From positions 1,054,001 to 1,118,000 of the forward strand of contig JADJRK010000001.1 of assembly GCA_016712285.1 (NCBI GenBank): a stretch of 64,000 nt of DNA. Direction: 5' to 3'. Below are positions 7,659-16,812 of this stretch, one piece after another. Each line of letters begins with the position of its first letter. The first letter of the stretch is position 1. A model generated the notes under the pieces. It was not told where the DNA came from, did not search any database, and saw only the letters and a list, made by a program, of their open reading frames with translations. Source of the DNA: Planctomycetota bacterium. Lineage in GTDB: Bacteria > Planctomycetota > UBA8742 > UBA2392. The position numbers were made by a program, and so were the translations under genes.

Positions 7659-9659
7659 TTACTCGCCGAAAGGGTCGAGATCCTCCGGGCCGGAATCGAT
7701 CCCGCTTTGGCCGCGGGGCGATGCGCCGGCACTGCCGCTGCCGAGGTCAAGCTCGTCAACCTCTGCTACATCGTTGCCGCCGAGGCTTGACTCGTCAAGG
7801 TCGCTTTCACTCACCGCGGCGTGACGCCCCGTCTCTGACTGCGAATCAAACCCGGATTCGTCCAGTTCGCTCATGCCCACATCACTGGGCGGCGGCGGCG
7901 CATTCGGGTCAATCGGCGCGTACAGGCCCGAGTCTTCGCCGCTGAGCGTCGGGTCGTAGTTCTCTTCCAGGGCGTCGCCTTCACCGGTGATCGCGCTGTC
8001 ATCATGCGACGCGCCACGGTCAGTCGGCTTGGGCGAACGAAGCGTCGCCGCGCTTGCCGGCGGGTAGTAGCGGGCAAGGGCGTCGTCAATCTCTTCTTCC
8101 GTGACCACAAACAGCTTGACCTTGCTTGCGGTCAGGCGCCGCAGCTCCAGCAGCCGGCGCGGGTCAAACGGGAACGCCGCTGCTACCAGCAGGATCTCGC
8201 CTACTTTCTCAATCGGCACCACGCGGTAGCTGCGGGCAATCGCCGGGCGCAACACGGCCAGTGCCGCCTCGGAGGGCCGCACGCGCTCAAGGTCAACGGG
8301 CGCCAGACTTTCGTGGCGCGCCAGAAAGCGATGCAGCGTCACCTGGTCGGTGAACGTGTTTTCCATCAACAACTCGTAGGCGGCATCGCTGACCTGGCTT
8401 TCGGCCAGCGCGTCATCGACTTCTTCGCGCGTAATCACGCCCTGCAGCCACAGCAGGTAGCCTGCCCGCTGTTCCATTTCATCGTGCGCCGCTGACTCGC
8501 GGGCGACGGGCTCTTCGTCGTTGACGACCGCGCTGCCCTGGCCGCTGTCGCCGAAGTCCACGGGACGCTCATAGCCCAGGTCATCCGGCGGTGGTTCTTG
8601 CACATAACCGGTCTCGTAGTCCGCCGCCATCGGCGTCTGCACCACTTCGCGCTGCACCTGCTTTGGCGGGCCCTTCAGAAAGCTGCCCTGGGGCGACAAT
8701 TCGTCATCGGGCTGCACGGACTGCATGTCCTGCTCAGCGCCGTACTCAGCCGACTGAAATGCCATGCGCGACGAATCCTGCATGCGCGGCTGCAACGGGC
8801 CGCCCTGCGGCTGCTCAGGGTCGCGCTGCTTGTACATGCCGCCCGGGTTGGCCTGCGGCGGTGGCTGCGTGCGCGCCTCTTGCTCGCGGCGGCGCATCTC
8901 GTGCAGCATTTTCTTGCCTTCTTCGCCCAGCAGCTCTTCGGCGCTTACACCGGCAAGCGTATTTCCGCGTGCCGTGGGCGGCGGCGGCGCCTGGTGCGCG
9001 CGCGGCACGTTGGCGCGCGGCACCGGCATGTTCACGACCGGCGGGACGCTTTCATTGCGCTGCGGCGGACCGGGGTCGATCGACGGCCGACGCCCGGAAC
9101 CCATGCTGTCCATGACCGGGGCTTCGCCCTGGAAACCGCCACCAGCCTTGGGAATCCGACGCGTTCCGCCGCGGCGAATCACCATGGTCTCCATGTCCTT
9201 TTTGCTGTCACCGCCAAGGTCAACGGGCTTGCCGTCATCGGTGCGGCGCAGCAAAGGCTTGGCGGTGTTCTTCTGGGGCGCCTGCTTCTGGACCGGGTTG
9301 GTTTTCTCGCGACCGATGTTGCCCATCAGGCTGCGGTTGCGCGCAGACTGGGTGTTGGGGCCTGCCATGCCGTCCATGCGCGCGTCGCGCATGATGCCGG
9401 GGCCGCGGTTGCGCTTGGGCGGCTCGAGCGAAAGAATCTGCGTGCGCCGCTTGGGACCGCCACCCTCCACGGGGCCGGTCTTCTTGCGGTCAGGCAACTG
9501 CTTGCTTTCAGCCGTCGGCGGGCGCTTGGCTTCGCCCGTCGGGATGCGGCGGTTTTCGTTGGTCGGCGGCCGCATACCGGGAGCCGGTTGCCCCTGCGGC
9601 ATGGGGCGCTTGGGCGGCGGAGGTTGCTTGCCAGCGTCGTCGTCCGGAATATCAACCAT
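7659..9659 (-). CDS. Large low-complexity protein with GspE N-terminal (MshEN)-like domain
   Basis: From ATG 9659 the protein has 666 residues. Residues 1-~390 are rich in Pro, Gln, Arg, Gly and Met with no visible fold. Residues ~400-540 (from GYLLWLQGVITREEVDDAL to DDALARYYPP) resemble the N-terminal domain of type II secretion/type IV pilus ATPases GspE/PilB and related MshEN domains: LxxxGxI/VT pattern, a Pro-rich hinge, then 'ARSYRVVPIEKVGEILLVAAAFPFD'-like strands. Residues after 540 are acidic (Asp/Glu/Ser-rich). There is no ATPase domain. In known cases MshEN binds c-di-GMP; binding here is untested. An upstream start at 9752 was rejected because the added residues are Arg-rich noise. 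Confidence 0.75.
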   Translation of the reverse strand: MVDIPDDDAGKQPPPPKRPMPQGQPAPGMRPPTNENRRIPTGEAKRPPTAESKQLPDRKKTGPVEGGGPKRRTQILSLEPPKRNRGPGIMRDARMDGMAGPNTQSARNRSLMGNIGREKTNPVQKQAPQKNTAKPLLRRTDDGKPVDLGGDSKKDMETMVIRRGGTRRIPKAGGGFQGEAPVMDSMGSGRRPSIDPGPPQRNESVPPVVNMPVPRANVPRAHQAPPPPTARGNTLAGVSAEELLGEEGKKMLHEMRRREQEARTQPPPQANPGGMYKQRDPEQPQGGPLQPRMQDSSRMAFQSAEYGAEQDMQSVQPDDELSPQGSFLKGPPKQVQREVVQTPMAADYETGYVQEPPPDDLGYERPVDFGDSGQGSAVVNDEEPVARESAAHDEMEQRAGYLLWLQGVITREEVDDALAESQVSDAAYELLMENTFTDQVTLHRFLARHESLAPVDLERVRPSEAALAVLRPAIARSYRVVPIEKVGEILLVAAAFPFDPRRLLELRRLTASKVKLFVVTEEEIDDALARYYPPASAATLRSPKPTDRGASHDDSAITGEGDALEENYDPTLSGEDSGLYAPIDPNAPPPPSDVGMSELDESGFDSQSETGRHAAVSESDLDESSLGGNDVAEVDELDLGSGSAGASPRGQSGIDSGPEDLDPFGE

Positions 9660-10033
9660 GAAGCTGCTCGTCTCGTTCCCGGTGATGTGAGAACACGCCA
9701 CACGCGCTACGCCAGGAAAGCGACGCGGTGCTCGTTGCCGAAAGACCGTCACAACTGGCGGCCTCTGCTAAAACCAGACAAGGAGACTGTCCTTATCCCG
9801 ATGCGCCGATTGTAATTCACACAGCCAATCGGGCAATGGGGGTCAGGGCACGGGAAAAACTGTGGATTTCCGTAACCCTCGTTTGCGGTTGACTCTACGA
9901 GCGAGGTGATGTATCCATTACGGGCCAAACGGCCAACAGACATATAGGACATGAACAGGAACGAACCCCTGATTGGGGTGTGCAAGACTTGCGTTTCAGA
10001 GTCTGGCACAAGGTAAGTATCGAAGGAGCACCC
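9660..10033. other. 374-bp divergent intergenic region
   Basis: It separates the leftward MshEN-like gene from the rightward STAS gene and must contain their promoters. A TTGACT...TATCCA pair (9889-9917) and a small ACCCC/GGGGT hairpin (9965-9979) are the only signals seen. Confidence 0.5.
9889..9917 (+). promoter_or_regulatory. Candidate sigma70-type promoter
   Basis: TTGACT at 9889-9894 and TATCCA at 9912-9917 are separated by 17 bp, upstream of the STAS-domain gene. The -35 box is good and the -10 box poor, so this is tentative. Confidence 0.25.
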
Positions 10034-11173
10034 TTGACCGACCTGCGCTTTGACATCACTCCCATCGACGCCTTGGCCAACACAGCCCGGGTTGTCGTAG
10101 AAGGCGCGATCGACGCCACCACAGTCATCTCTTTCGAGTCGCAACTCAAGCAGCTGCAAGAGGACGGCTACACCAACTTCGTCCTCGACATGCAGGGCAT
10201 CAAGTACGTGAACTCCACCGGCCTGGGCAGCCTGGTCGCGACCGCAGACAACCTGGAGAAGGTTGGCGGCGGGTTGGCACTGATTCGGGTGCACCCCAAG
10301 GTCAAGGTCGTGTTTGACATGCTTGGCCTGAACTCGTTCTTCCGCATCTTCACCAACGAAGATGAAGCCGTGAACTTTCTGGCCACCAGCAAGGGCGGGG
10401 AGGCAGCCGCGCCGGCAGCCCCGCAGCATGCACCCGCGCAGCAGCAACAGCGCGCGCCCGCACAGCAGCAGCAGCGCCAGCCCACGGGCCAGTTTCAGCA
10501 GCCGGGATACGGCCAGCCGCAGCCGCAGCAACGTGGCGGTACGGCTCAGCAGGCGCCCCAGCAACAGCAGCGCCGCCAGACCAGCGTAGTGCAGCAGCAA
10601 CAGTTTCAACAGCAGCGTCCGCCGACTGGCCAGTACCAACAGCGCCCCGGCACCGGCCAGTGGTCGCCGCCGTCGCGCGACAACCCGCAGGTGGTGGCGT
10701 GCCCCAATTGTGGCGCTTCGTTCAAGGTCAGCCAGACCGGGCGTTACAAGTGCCCGTCGTGCGCCACGGCGTTCGTGGTTGACCCGCAGTTCGGTGTTGA
10801 GCTTGCACCGGCGACCAGCCAGTTGACGCTGGCGTTCACGCCCGAGTGCCGCGAGGGTTTCAACCTGTACCTCGGCGCTATGTGTCGCCGCGCCGGCTAC
10901 AGCGAACAGGACTACAACGGCCTTCGCGCCGGCCTTGACCAGGTGCTGCAGGGCGTGCTTCAGAACTGCTACCAGGGGCGCATTTACGAAAGTTACGCCG
11001 TGGCCTTCCTGCCCGCGCGTCGCAACCTGCAGATCAAGTTTATCGTCGCGGGCCCGACGCTTCAGGGCGACCCACGCGCCTACTTCCCGCAGGCTGCGCA
11101 GCAGATGCCGGACTTGGCCATGCGCCCGCACCCCAAAGGCGGCACGGTCATTGTCATGAGCTTCCGCCGCTAG
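10034..11173 (+). CDS. STAS anti-sigma antagonist fused to zinc ribbon and anti-sigma-like domain
   Basis: TTG 10034 is chosen because AAGGAG sits 6 bases upstream; the product has 379 residues. Residues 1-~115 are a STAS domain with the phosphorylatable serine region IKYVNSTGLGSL. Residues ~130-220 are a Gln/Pro-rich linker. A CPNCG...CPSC zinc ribbon follows (~222-242). The last ~120 residues resemble an RsbW/SpoIIAB-type GHKL fold in spacing: helix 'GLDQVLQGVLQNCYQGRIYE', strand pair, then KGGTVIVMSFRR at the end. In it the usual E..N box is D..Q-like, so ATP binding may be lost. The three-part fusion suggests a self-contained partner-switch component; its target is unknown. A strong terminator follows. 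Confidence 0.82.
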   Translation: MTDLRFDITPIDALANTARVVVEGAIDATTVISFESQLKQLQEDGYTNFVLDMQGIKYVNSTGLGSLVATADNLEKVGGGLALIRVHPKVKVVFDMLGLNSFFRIFTNEDEAVNFLATSKGGEAAAPAAPQHAPAQQQQRAPAQQQQRQPTGQFQQPGYGQPQPQQRGGTAQQAPQQQQRRQTSVVQQQQFQQQRPPTGQYQQRPGTGQWSPPSRDNPQVVACPNCGASFKVSQTGRYKCPSCATAFVVDPQFGVELAPATSQLTLAFTPECREGFNLYLGAMCRRAGYSEQDYNGLRAGLDQVLQGVLQNCYQGRIYESYAVAFLPARRNLQIKFIVAGPTLQGDPRAYFPQAAQQMPDLAMRPHPKGGTVIVMSFRR

Positions 11174-11193
11174 CCTGTGCGACACACAACTCA

Positions 11194-11223
11194 ATGCGCG
11201 CCGCCACTTCTGGCGGCGCGCAT
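11194..11223 (+). terminator. Intrinsic terminator after STAS gene
   Basis: A perfect 13-bp stem (ATGCGCGCCGCCA / TGGCGGCGCGCAT) with a CTTC loop starts 20 bases after the stop codon at 11173. A short CGTTTGG tract follows. The stem is strong although the T-tract is poor. Confidence 0.65.
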
Positions 11224-11285
11224 CGTTTGGCACCCGCACGCAGCCCCATCCAATCTGCAATTGGCAACCTACAATCCCAACTTGC

Positions 11286-13166
11286 ATGACTGACTGGTTC
11301 TCCAATCCCGCCGGTTTCTGGGCCCTCACTCTGCTGGCACCGCTGCTGCTGCTGTACATGCTGCGCCACCGGCCCGTGCGCCGTCGCGTGCCCAGTGTGC
11401 TGCTGTGGGCCGGCGTAGCCGAGGCGCAGGTTTCCACCTCGCCGTTTCAGCGGCTGCGCAAATCGCTGTCGCTGTTCCTGATGCTGGCAGCGCTGCTTGC
11501 CATGCTGCTGGCGCTTTCCGGTTTCCGCATCCCGCGGGGCAGCCCGCAGGGTCTGCCCATCACCATTGTCATCGACGCCACCGCCGGCATGGGTGCGCGT
11601 GAAGGCGACCGCACGCGGCTTGACCTGGCACGCGAACTTGCACGCGAAGTCATCGAAGCCGCCGGCAGCACCCGCGTATCCGCGCTTTCGTGGGACGGCA
11701 GCCTGAGGCCACTGGCGCCGGCCGACAGCTCGGCTGCGGCGGCATCCAGTGCTCTCGACGCGCTGCAGGTATCGCCGCGGGGTGCCGACAGCGCGGGACT
11801 TTCGCGCGCGCTAAAGCAGCTGGCAGGCGACAGCGGCCGCCACGTCGTGATCATCGGCGACCGTGACCCGGGCACGGAGGGCAACGTGCGCTTTCTGCCG
11901 GTCGGCAGCAACCGTCCCAACGCGGCAATTGTTACCGCCAGCGTGAATGAGCCCGCGCCGGGGCGACTTGAGATCACATTCGGCATTGAGCTGTTCGGCG
12001 CCGATCAACCACAGCGAGTGACCGTCGCGCTGCAACGCAGCGTGGGCGACGGCACCGAGCTCGTGGATGCCCGCGACGAAACACTTGAGCCCGGCCGCCG
12101 CATTGCCAGCACATTTACCGTGCGCGAAGCCGGCCTGTACCGCGGCGTGCTGCGTATCAACGACGCGCTTGGCACAGATGACAGTGCGTGGCTGCGGGCC
12201 ACGCTGCTGCCGGTGTTGCCCGTGTACGTCAGCGCCGAGGCACCCGAGCCGGTACGGCGCGCGCTGTCTGCCATTGAGCAGGGTATGGGCACGATTCGCA
12301 TGGTGGCTTCAGCGGACGGTACAGCCACCGTGTTGACGGGCCGCGAAGGCGCGGGCGCACAGCCGCGCCTGCCCGCCGCATTTCTGGGCCCGATCGCGGC
12401 GCCTCCGGGCGTCACGTACGGTGCAGAAGCAGATGCTTCTGCCACAGCGGCACGGCCGCTGCCCGCCTTCTTGTGGCGCGGCGCGGGCACGCCCGGCGTG
12501 ATTGCGCGGCAGGTGTGGCCAGTTTCGTTTGAGGGACTCATGCGCCCCGTGCTTGAGGTTGATGGCGGTCCAGCCGTCGCGTTGTGCGAGCGCGACAACG
12601 GCCTGCGCGACCTTGTGGTTGGCATGTCACTCACGCCCGATGGCGGCACGTTTCAGGACCAGCCCGCGTTTGTCATTTTCTGGGCCAACTGGTTCGACTA
12701 CGTGCGCGGGTTACTTGACCCGTTGCCGCGTGGCGCGCTGACCACACGCGACAGCCTGCGCGTGCCCGCACTGGACGGGCGCGAGCGCTATTCCCTGACA
12801 GGCCCAGCCTCCGAGGGCGAGGTCGAGCTTGCCCCCGGTGCCGGCCACAGCCTGCATGCACCGGGCATCTATCGCACGCGCGGTTTGGAAACCAGCGTCG
12901 CGGACTTCGGCGTCTCGCTGCTCGACGCAACGGAAAGCGACCTGGCCGTGACGCAGAACATCGACAACGCGGCGGTCATGGAATGGATTGGCCAGGGCGC
13001 AGAATCCGGCGAGCGCGGCGCGCTTGACCTGGGGCCGTGGCTTGCGCTGATCGCAGCTGCACTGCTGGTCATTGAGTGGCTGCTGTTCCGTCGGCGCTTT
13101 CCGCGCCGGCCGGTCGATGCAGGGCAGCCTTCAACGAATCCCCATACTCGTGCAATGCGCGCTTGA
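11286..13166 (+). CDS. BatA N-terminal / VWA-type membrane protein
   Basis: The 626-residue protein begins with the aerotolerance-regulator N-terminal module: FSNPAGFWALTLLAPLLLLYMLRHRP, a second helix near 58-80, then an IPRG junction. A von Willebrand A-like domain follows (VIDATAGMG ... VVIIGDRDPG), but its MIDAS DxSxS is replaced by DATAG, so metal binding is doubtful. The middle is beta-rich. A C-terminal helix (about 590-612, LDLGPWLALIAAALLVIEWLLF) anchors it again. Such proteins usually accompany MoxR ATPase, DUF58 and transglutaminase genes; the latter two are next door on the opposite strand. The last 98 bp overlap the convergent transglutaminase gene. Confidence 0.85.
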   Translation: MTDWFSNPAGFWALTLLAPLLLLYMLRHRPVRRRVPSVLLWAGVAEAQVSTSPFQRLRKSLSLFLMLAALLAMLLALSGFRIPRGSPQGLPITIVIDATAGMGAREGDRTRLDLARELAREVIEAAGSTRVSALSWDGSLRPLAPADSSAAAASSALDALQVSPRGADSAGLSRALKQLAGDSGRHVVIIGDRDPGTEGNVRFLPVGSNRPNAAIVTASVNEPAPGRLEITFGIELFGADQPQRVTVALQRSVGDGTELVDARDETLEPGRRIASTFTVREAGLYRGVLRINDALGTDDSAWLRATLLPVLPVYVSAEAPEPVRRALSAIEQGMGTIRMVASADGTATVLTGREGAGAQPRLPAAFLGPIAAPPGVTYGAEADASATAARPLPAFLWRGAGTPGVIARQVWPVSFEGLMRPVLEVDGGPAVALCERDNGLRDLVVGMSLTPDGGTFQDQPAFVIFWANWFDYVRGLLDPLPRGALTTRDSLRVPALDGRERYSLTGPASEGEVELAPGAGHSLHAPGIYRTRGLETSVADFGVSLLDATESDLAVTQNIDNAAVMEWIGQGAESGERGALDLGPWLALIAAALLVIEWLLFRRRFPRRPVDAGQPSTNPHTRAMRA

Positions 13167-15543
13167 ACTCTGCGGCCATGCTGCTGTCTTCGCCAAAGCG
13201 CATCGCGTAGTACATCTCGGTCAGCGCCTCGACTCGGACGTGGGTTTCGCCGCCGCGTCGCATCACCCTTTGCGCAAACTCGCGCGGGGTTTCGCTGGGC
13301 CGCTTGTGATAGCCGTACCCGGCCAGCAGCAACAGCAATTGAAAGTACATGCCGCGTTCGCGCTTGCGGTCCTGGCCGCCCATGCCCTTCAAGACGTGGC
13401 GCTCGATGCGCTTGCGCTTGCGCCGACGCAGCACGAGGAACGCAAGCACGGCTGTCACGGGCAGCAGCAACACGAACACGCGCAAAATGCCGCTTCGCGG
13501 CAGCAACCCGTCCGGCAGCCAAGACGTCACCGCCAGCAGCGCGTCATCAAGCTGCGCGGCTGTGCCCTCGGCCCACGTGACTACGCCTGAGATCACTTCT
13601 TTCTGCTTGGACCCGTCGAAGTCCTTGATCCAGTCGGTGTCTTTCTCGCCGCCGCCATCGACTTCTCCGCCCGAATCTGCTGGCTCTACCGTCGGCGGCG
13701 GCTCTGGCGGTTCCGGCTCGACGGGATCAACCGGGCCGGTCCCCGTGCCGCTGACCTGGCTTGCGGGTGTCGGGTCAAACGCCACCCAGCCCTGGCTCTT
13801 GAAGTAAACTTCAACCCACGCGTGCGCCTCAGACGTCGTCACGGACCACACGCCATCGAGGTTGACCTGCCGCGCGGCAAACCCCGCGGCCAGCCGGCAC
13901 GGCACGCCAAAGCAGCGCAACAGCGCGCACATGGCGCTGGCAAAGTACTCGCAATGCCCGAAGCGCTCGGTGGCTTTGGGGTCGGTGTCGAGAAACCTGG
14001 CCAGCGAGTCCGGCCCCGCGAGGGGCCTGAAATCAAGCGAGTAGGTCCAGGCCGGTTTGCCGGCGATGCTCGCGCCCTCAAACATGCGCACGATCCACTG
14101 TGCGGCGGCATACACCCCGCGCTCTTCTTCGGGTGATGCGCGGTTGGTGGCCGCGACTTGCCGCTGCAACTGGTCAAACCACTTGAAGCGCTGCCGAATC
14201 TGTGCCCGCAGGGCCGGCGGGATCGCGCTGAACACAGCCGCCACATCACCCTCCGTCACTCCGCTGTTGCGCAGCTCGCGCGCCATCTGCTGCGGGGTTG
14301 CCACCAGATGCTGTACCTCGATCAGCATCGATTGACCGCTGCGCAGGCTGGCGGCGCGCAACGTGTGCTCGACGGTGTTGTATTGCAGCGGGCCGGCGTA
14401 ATCGCGCACAAGCTGCGCCTCGACGGGCATCGGCACAACGCCACCCTTGCCCAGCCCGGCTTGCTGCATCGTCAACTCATAGGCTCGCGTGCGCACTCCC
14501 ATGCGCTCCCGGGCCGGGGCGCCTGGCAGCCTGCGTATGGGGCCTTCGCGCACTGTGGCCATGTTGGCGGCATCGGCTTCAAGTGGACTCCAGCGCTCGC
14601 CGTCAAACTTCGCGTACGTGAACGCCCGCAGGTACAGCACGCTGGGCGCGTCGGCGGCGTCGTACAACGCGCGAACCTCAAGGGCCGGCGTGCCGTTGCG
14701 CTGGATCTCGCCAAAGTCACCCAGGTCAACGCCATCGGTCAACCCGGCCACGGACGGTGGCGGCTTGTTCGGGTCGCGCGGCGGGCCGGTTTCGCCGGGG
14801 TCGCGGGGCCCGTTGCCATTCCCGTCATCCGTGTTGGGGTCGGGGCCTTGCCCGGGCAATTGCGAGCCCGTCGGTTCGTCAGCAAAGCTGATGCGCGGCG
14901 CGGCAAAGTACAGGAACATCGTCAGCACCACCGTGCACGTCGCCAGCAGCGGCAGCGTCGCCACGAACGACTGGCGCAGCACGCCCCCGGGCCGGGCCGC
15001 TGGCGGCAGATGGCTCGTGCGCTTGACGTAGACGCCATGAAACAGCATTCCCGGGTGCTGCAACGCCAGAAACAGCGCGCCCAGTGCCGCGATGCCGGCA
15101 AGCCATGGCCAGACCGAGTCATCAATTGGCCGGCGCACGCCAATCACGGTGCTGAACAGGGCAAGCACAAGCACCACAGAGACAAGCCGCGGCGCATCGC
15201 GCACGTACAACACCATGATTTGCACACTGACCAGCACCAGCGGCAGGGGCGTGTTCAGCACCGCCTTCACGAAGTCGCCCGAGTGCGCCCGAATCTGCGC
15301 GCTGTGAAACAGGATCAACAGCAGCGGCGCCATCGAGTACGCGATCAGCATTGGTGTGCGCCAGCGCCGCAGGTTGGGCAGGCGCAGAAATGACTCCTGC
15401 AACCCGATGCACACACCCAGAAACACAAGCTCAGACCAGTGCATCAGGCCGCGGCGCTGAAAGAACACCGTAAGCAACACCAGCGCGATGCCGCTCATGC
15501 GCGCCAGGCTGAAGTACTGCGACTCTCGTGACGCGGTCTTCAC
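13069..15543 (-). CDS. Transglutaminase-domain membrane protein (TgpA-like)
   Basis: Start GTG 15543, 824 residues. The N-terminal ~200 residues hold several membrane helices; a large non-cytoplasmic region follows with the transglutaminase core. The triad is visible: Cys in GHCEYFASAMCALL (about 531), His in EAHAWVEVY (about 573) and Asp in AFDPTPAS (about 586). A Pro/Glu-rich linker, a further membrane helix (about 675-695) and a DUF4129-like C-terminal region (ETPREFAQRV) complete the layout. Its start overlaps the DUF58 stop by 4 bp (GTGA), so the two are translationally coupled. The substrate is unknown. Confidence 0.92.
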   Translation of the reverse strand: MKTASRESQYFSLARMSGIALVLLTVFFQRRGLMHWSELVFLGVCIGLQESFLRLPNLRRWRTPMLIAYSMAPLLLILFHSAQIRAHSGDFVKAVLNTPLPLVLVSVQIMVLYVRDAPRLVSVVLVLALFSTVIGVRRPIDDSVWPWLAGIAALGALFLALQHPGMLFHGVYVKRTSHLPPAARPGGVLRQSFVATLPLLATCTVVLTMFLYFAAPRISFADEPTGSQLPGQGPDPNTDDGNGNGPRDPGETGPPRDPNKPPPSVAGLTDGVDLGDFGEIQRNGTPALEVRALYDAADAPSVLYLRAFTYAKFDGERWSPLEADAANMATVREGPIRRLPGAPARERMGVRTRAYELTMQQAGLGKGGVVPMPVEAQLVRDYAGPLQYNTVEHTLRAASLRSGQSMLIEVQHLVATPQQMARELRNSGVTEGDVAAVFSAIPPALRAQIRQRFKWFDQLQRQVAATNRASPEEERGVYAAAQWIVRMFEGASIAGKPAWTYSLDFRPLAGPDSLARFLDTDPKATERFGHCEYFASAMCALLRCFGVPCRLAAGFAARQVNLDGVWSVTTSEAHAWVEVYFKSQGWVAFDPTPASQVSGTGTGPVDPVEPEPPEPPPTVEPADSGGEVDGGGEKDTDWIKDFDGSKQKEVISGVVTWAEGTAAQLDDALLAVTSWLPDGLLPRSGILRVFVLLLPVTAVLAFLVLRRRKRKRIERHVLKGMGGQDRKRERGMYFQLLLLLAGYGYHKRPSETPREFAQRVMRRGGETHVRVEALTEMYYAMRFGEDSSMAAEFKRALHEYGDSLKAALHRPAGAESADGTAATQ

Positions 15544-16772
15544 GGCTGTGTCTCCGGCTGAGGCCCGCCAAAACGCGCGAGCTCGGTGCCTGCGATGCTC
15601 TTGCGACCCATCGCGTCAAAGCGCAGAAACTGCTTGAAGTCAGGCTCGCCGGCGCTGGCGACGATTGCGCCACGCCCGGCGCGCAGGGCGGCCTCGGCGT
15701 GCTCTTTCGGGCCCAGCGTCACCAGCACCGGCACTTCGTGCAGCGCGCCGACACCAATTTCGTCAATCCAGTCGCCAAGGCGGCGTTCAGAGAAACCGGC
15801 CACACCCAGCTTCTCCATCACCGCGTGGTAGTGCGCGTCGCCGCGACCCGGCCGGCTTGCATGCACGGCACCGCCGTACCACGCAAACCGAAACATCACG
15901 CCCTGCCGCGTAAGGAAGTACGTGATGCCCGCGAACAAACCAATCGCGCTTTCAAGGCGCTGGCGCAGCGTGCCCGGGTCGCCAACCGACGCGGTGTCGA
16001 GAATCAGCACAAAGCTCGCGTCCTGGCGTCCCTCCAGTTCAAGGATCATCGGCTTGCCTGTGCGCGCAGTCGTGCGCCAGTGAATGCGCGCGACGTTTTG
16101 GCCGGGCAGGTACTCGCGCACGCCGTACACTTCTTCCTGGCCGCGCGAAGCCACGCTGGACTCACCGAAAAATCGCGCCGACTCCAGCAAGCGCTGCTCG
16201 AAGCCTTCCGACAGCCGCGCCGGTCGCGGATACACCAGGATGTCGCTGCGAAACGAGAGTACTCGCGACATGCGCATCAACCCGAACGGAAATGCGCTCG
16301 ACACGGTGCACGCGCTGAGCCTGTGCTTGCCGCGGCGGCCGAACGCGGCGGCATAGCTGGCCCGATGCACGAAGCCGGGGCTGACAGCCATGACCAGGTT
16401 GGCGGTTTCGTCGCGGTATAGGTCGGGCAGCGGTGTGTCATCGAGCTCAAGGGCAAAGCGCGGAATCGGCCCGTGGTTGTGCAGCAGCAATACCACGTCA
16501 ATGCTCTCGCCGGCGTGGGTCTCGGCGGGAAGTTGCCGCTTGAGACTCAGGCCCCGCACATTGAAAAACGCCAGCAAGCCGTTGATCAGCAGCAGCGCGA
16601 ACGGGATGCACGAAAGCAGGATAAAGCTGTTCTCGCGGTAATAGCTGCCGGCGATGAACAACAGCATCGACGCGCCAAAGAAATACCAGCCAAGCCGCGT
16701 CGGGACGGGCAACACGGCAAGGCGACGGACCAGCCTTGCGATTCGACTCTTGGCGCCGGGTTTCACCGCCAT
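15540..16772 (-). CDS. DUF58 family membrane protein
   Basis: 410 residues. Two hydrophobic segments near residues 25-70 precede a cytosolic/periplasmic beta-rich region and the DUF58 signature YLPGQNVARIHWRTTARTGKP (about 223-243 region), followed by a VWA-like strand VLILDTAS. DUF58 proteins occur with MoxR ATPases, BatA-type proteins and transglutaminases; here a transglutaminase overlaps its stop and a BatA-type gene lies beyond. No MoxR gene is in the window. The molecular role of DUF58 is not established. Confidence 0.9.
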   Translation of the reverse strand: MAVKPGAKSRIARLVRRLAVLPVPTRLGWYFFGASMLLFIAGSYYRENSFILLSCIPFALLLINGLLAFFNVRGLSLKRQLPAETHAGESIDVVLLLHNHGPIPRFALELDDTPLPDLYRDETANLVMAVSPGFVHRASYAAAFGRRGKHRLSACTVSSAFPFGLMRMSRVLSFRSDILVYPRPARLSEGFEQRLLESARFFGESSVASRGQEEVYGVREYLPGQNVARIHWRTTARTGKPMILELEGRQDASFVLILDTASVGDPGTLRQRLESAIGLFAGITYFLTRQGVMFRFAWYGGAVHASRPGRGDAHYHAVMEKLGVAGFSERRLGDWIDEIGVGALHEVPVLVTLGPKEHAEAALRAGRGAIVASAGEPDFKQFLRFDAMGRKSIAGTELARFGGPQPETQP

Positions 16773-16812
16773 ACTGTGCGATTAAACGAATACCGAAGCG
16801 ATAAGTTCCCTG

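Noticed and set aside
9965..9979. ACCCC/GGGGT hairpin upstream of the STAS gene
   Set aside because: A 5-bp stem is too short to assign a role.
9951..10016. Possible 21-codon leader peptide with CKTC before the STAS gene
   Set aside because: No good ribosome-binding site and too short to judge without conservation data.
11250..11285. CAATCTGCAATTGGCAACC...CAATCCC wording before the BatA-type gene
   Set aside because: It resembles the iterated-word blocks but has only one short arm and no clear repetition; not enough to call a repeat.
9749..11437. Long minus-strand reading frame of 562 codons opposite the STAS gene
   Set aside because: It lies antisense to a well-supported gene, its composition is low-complexity Arg/Leu/Ala, and no family motif is visible; GC-rich genes make such shadows.
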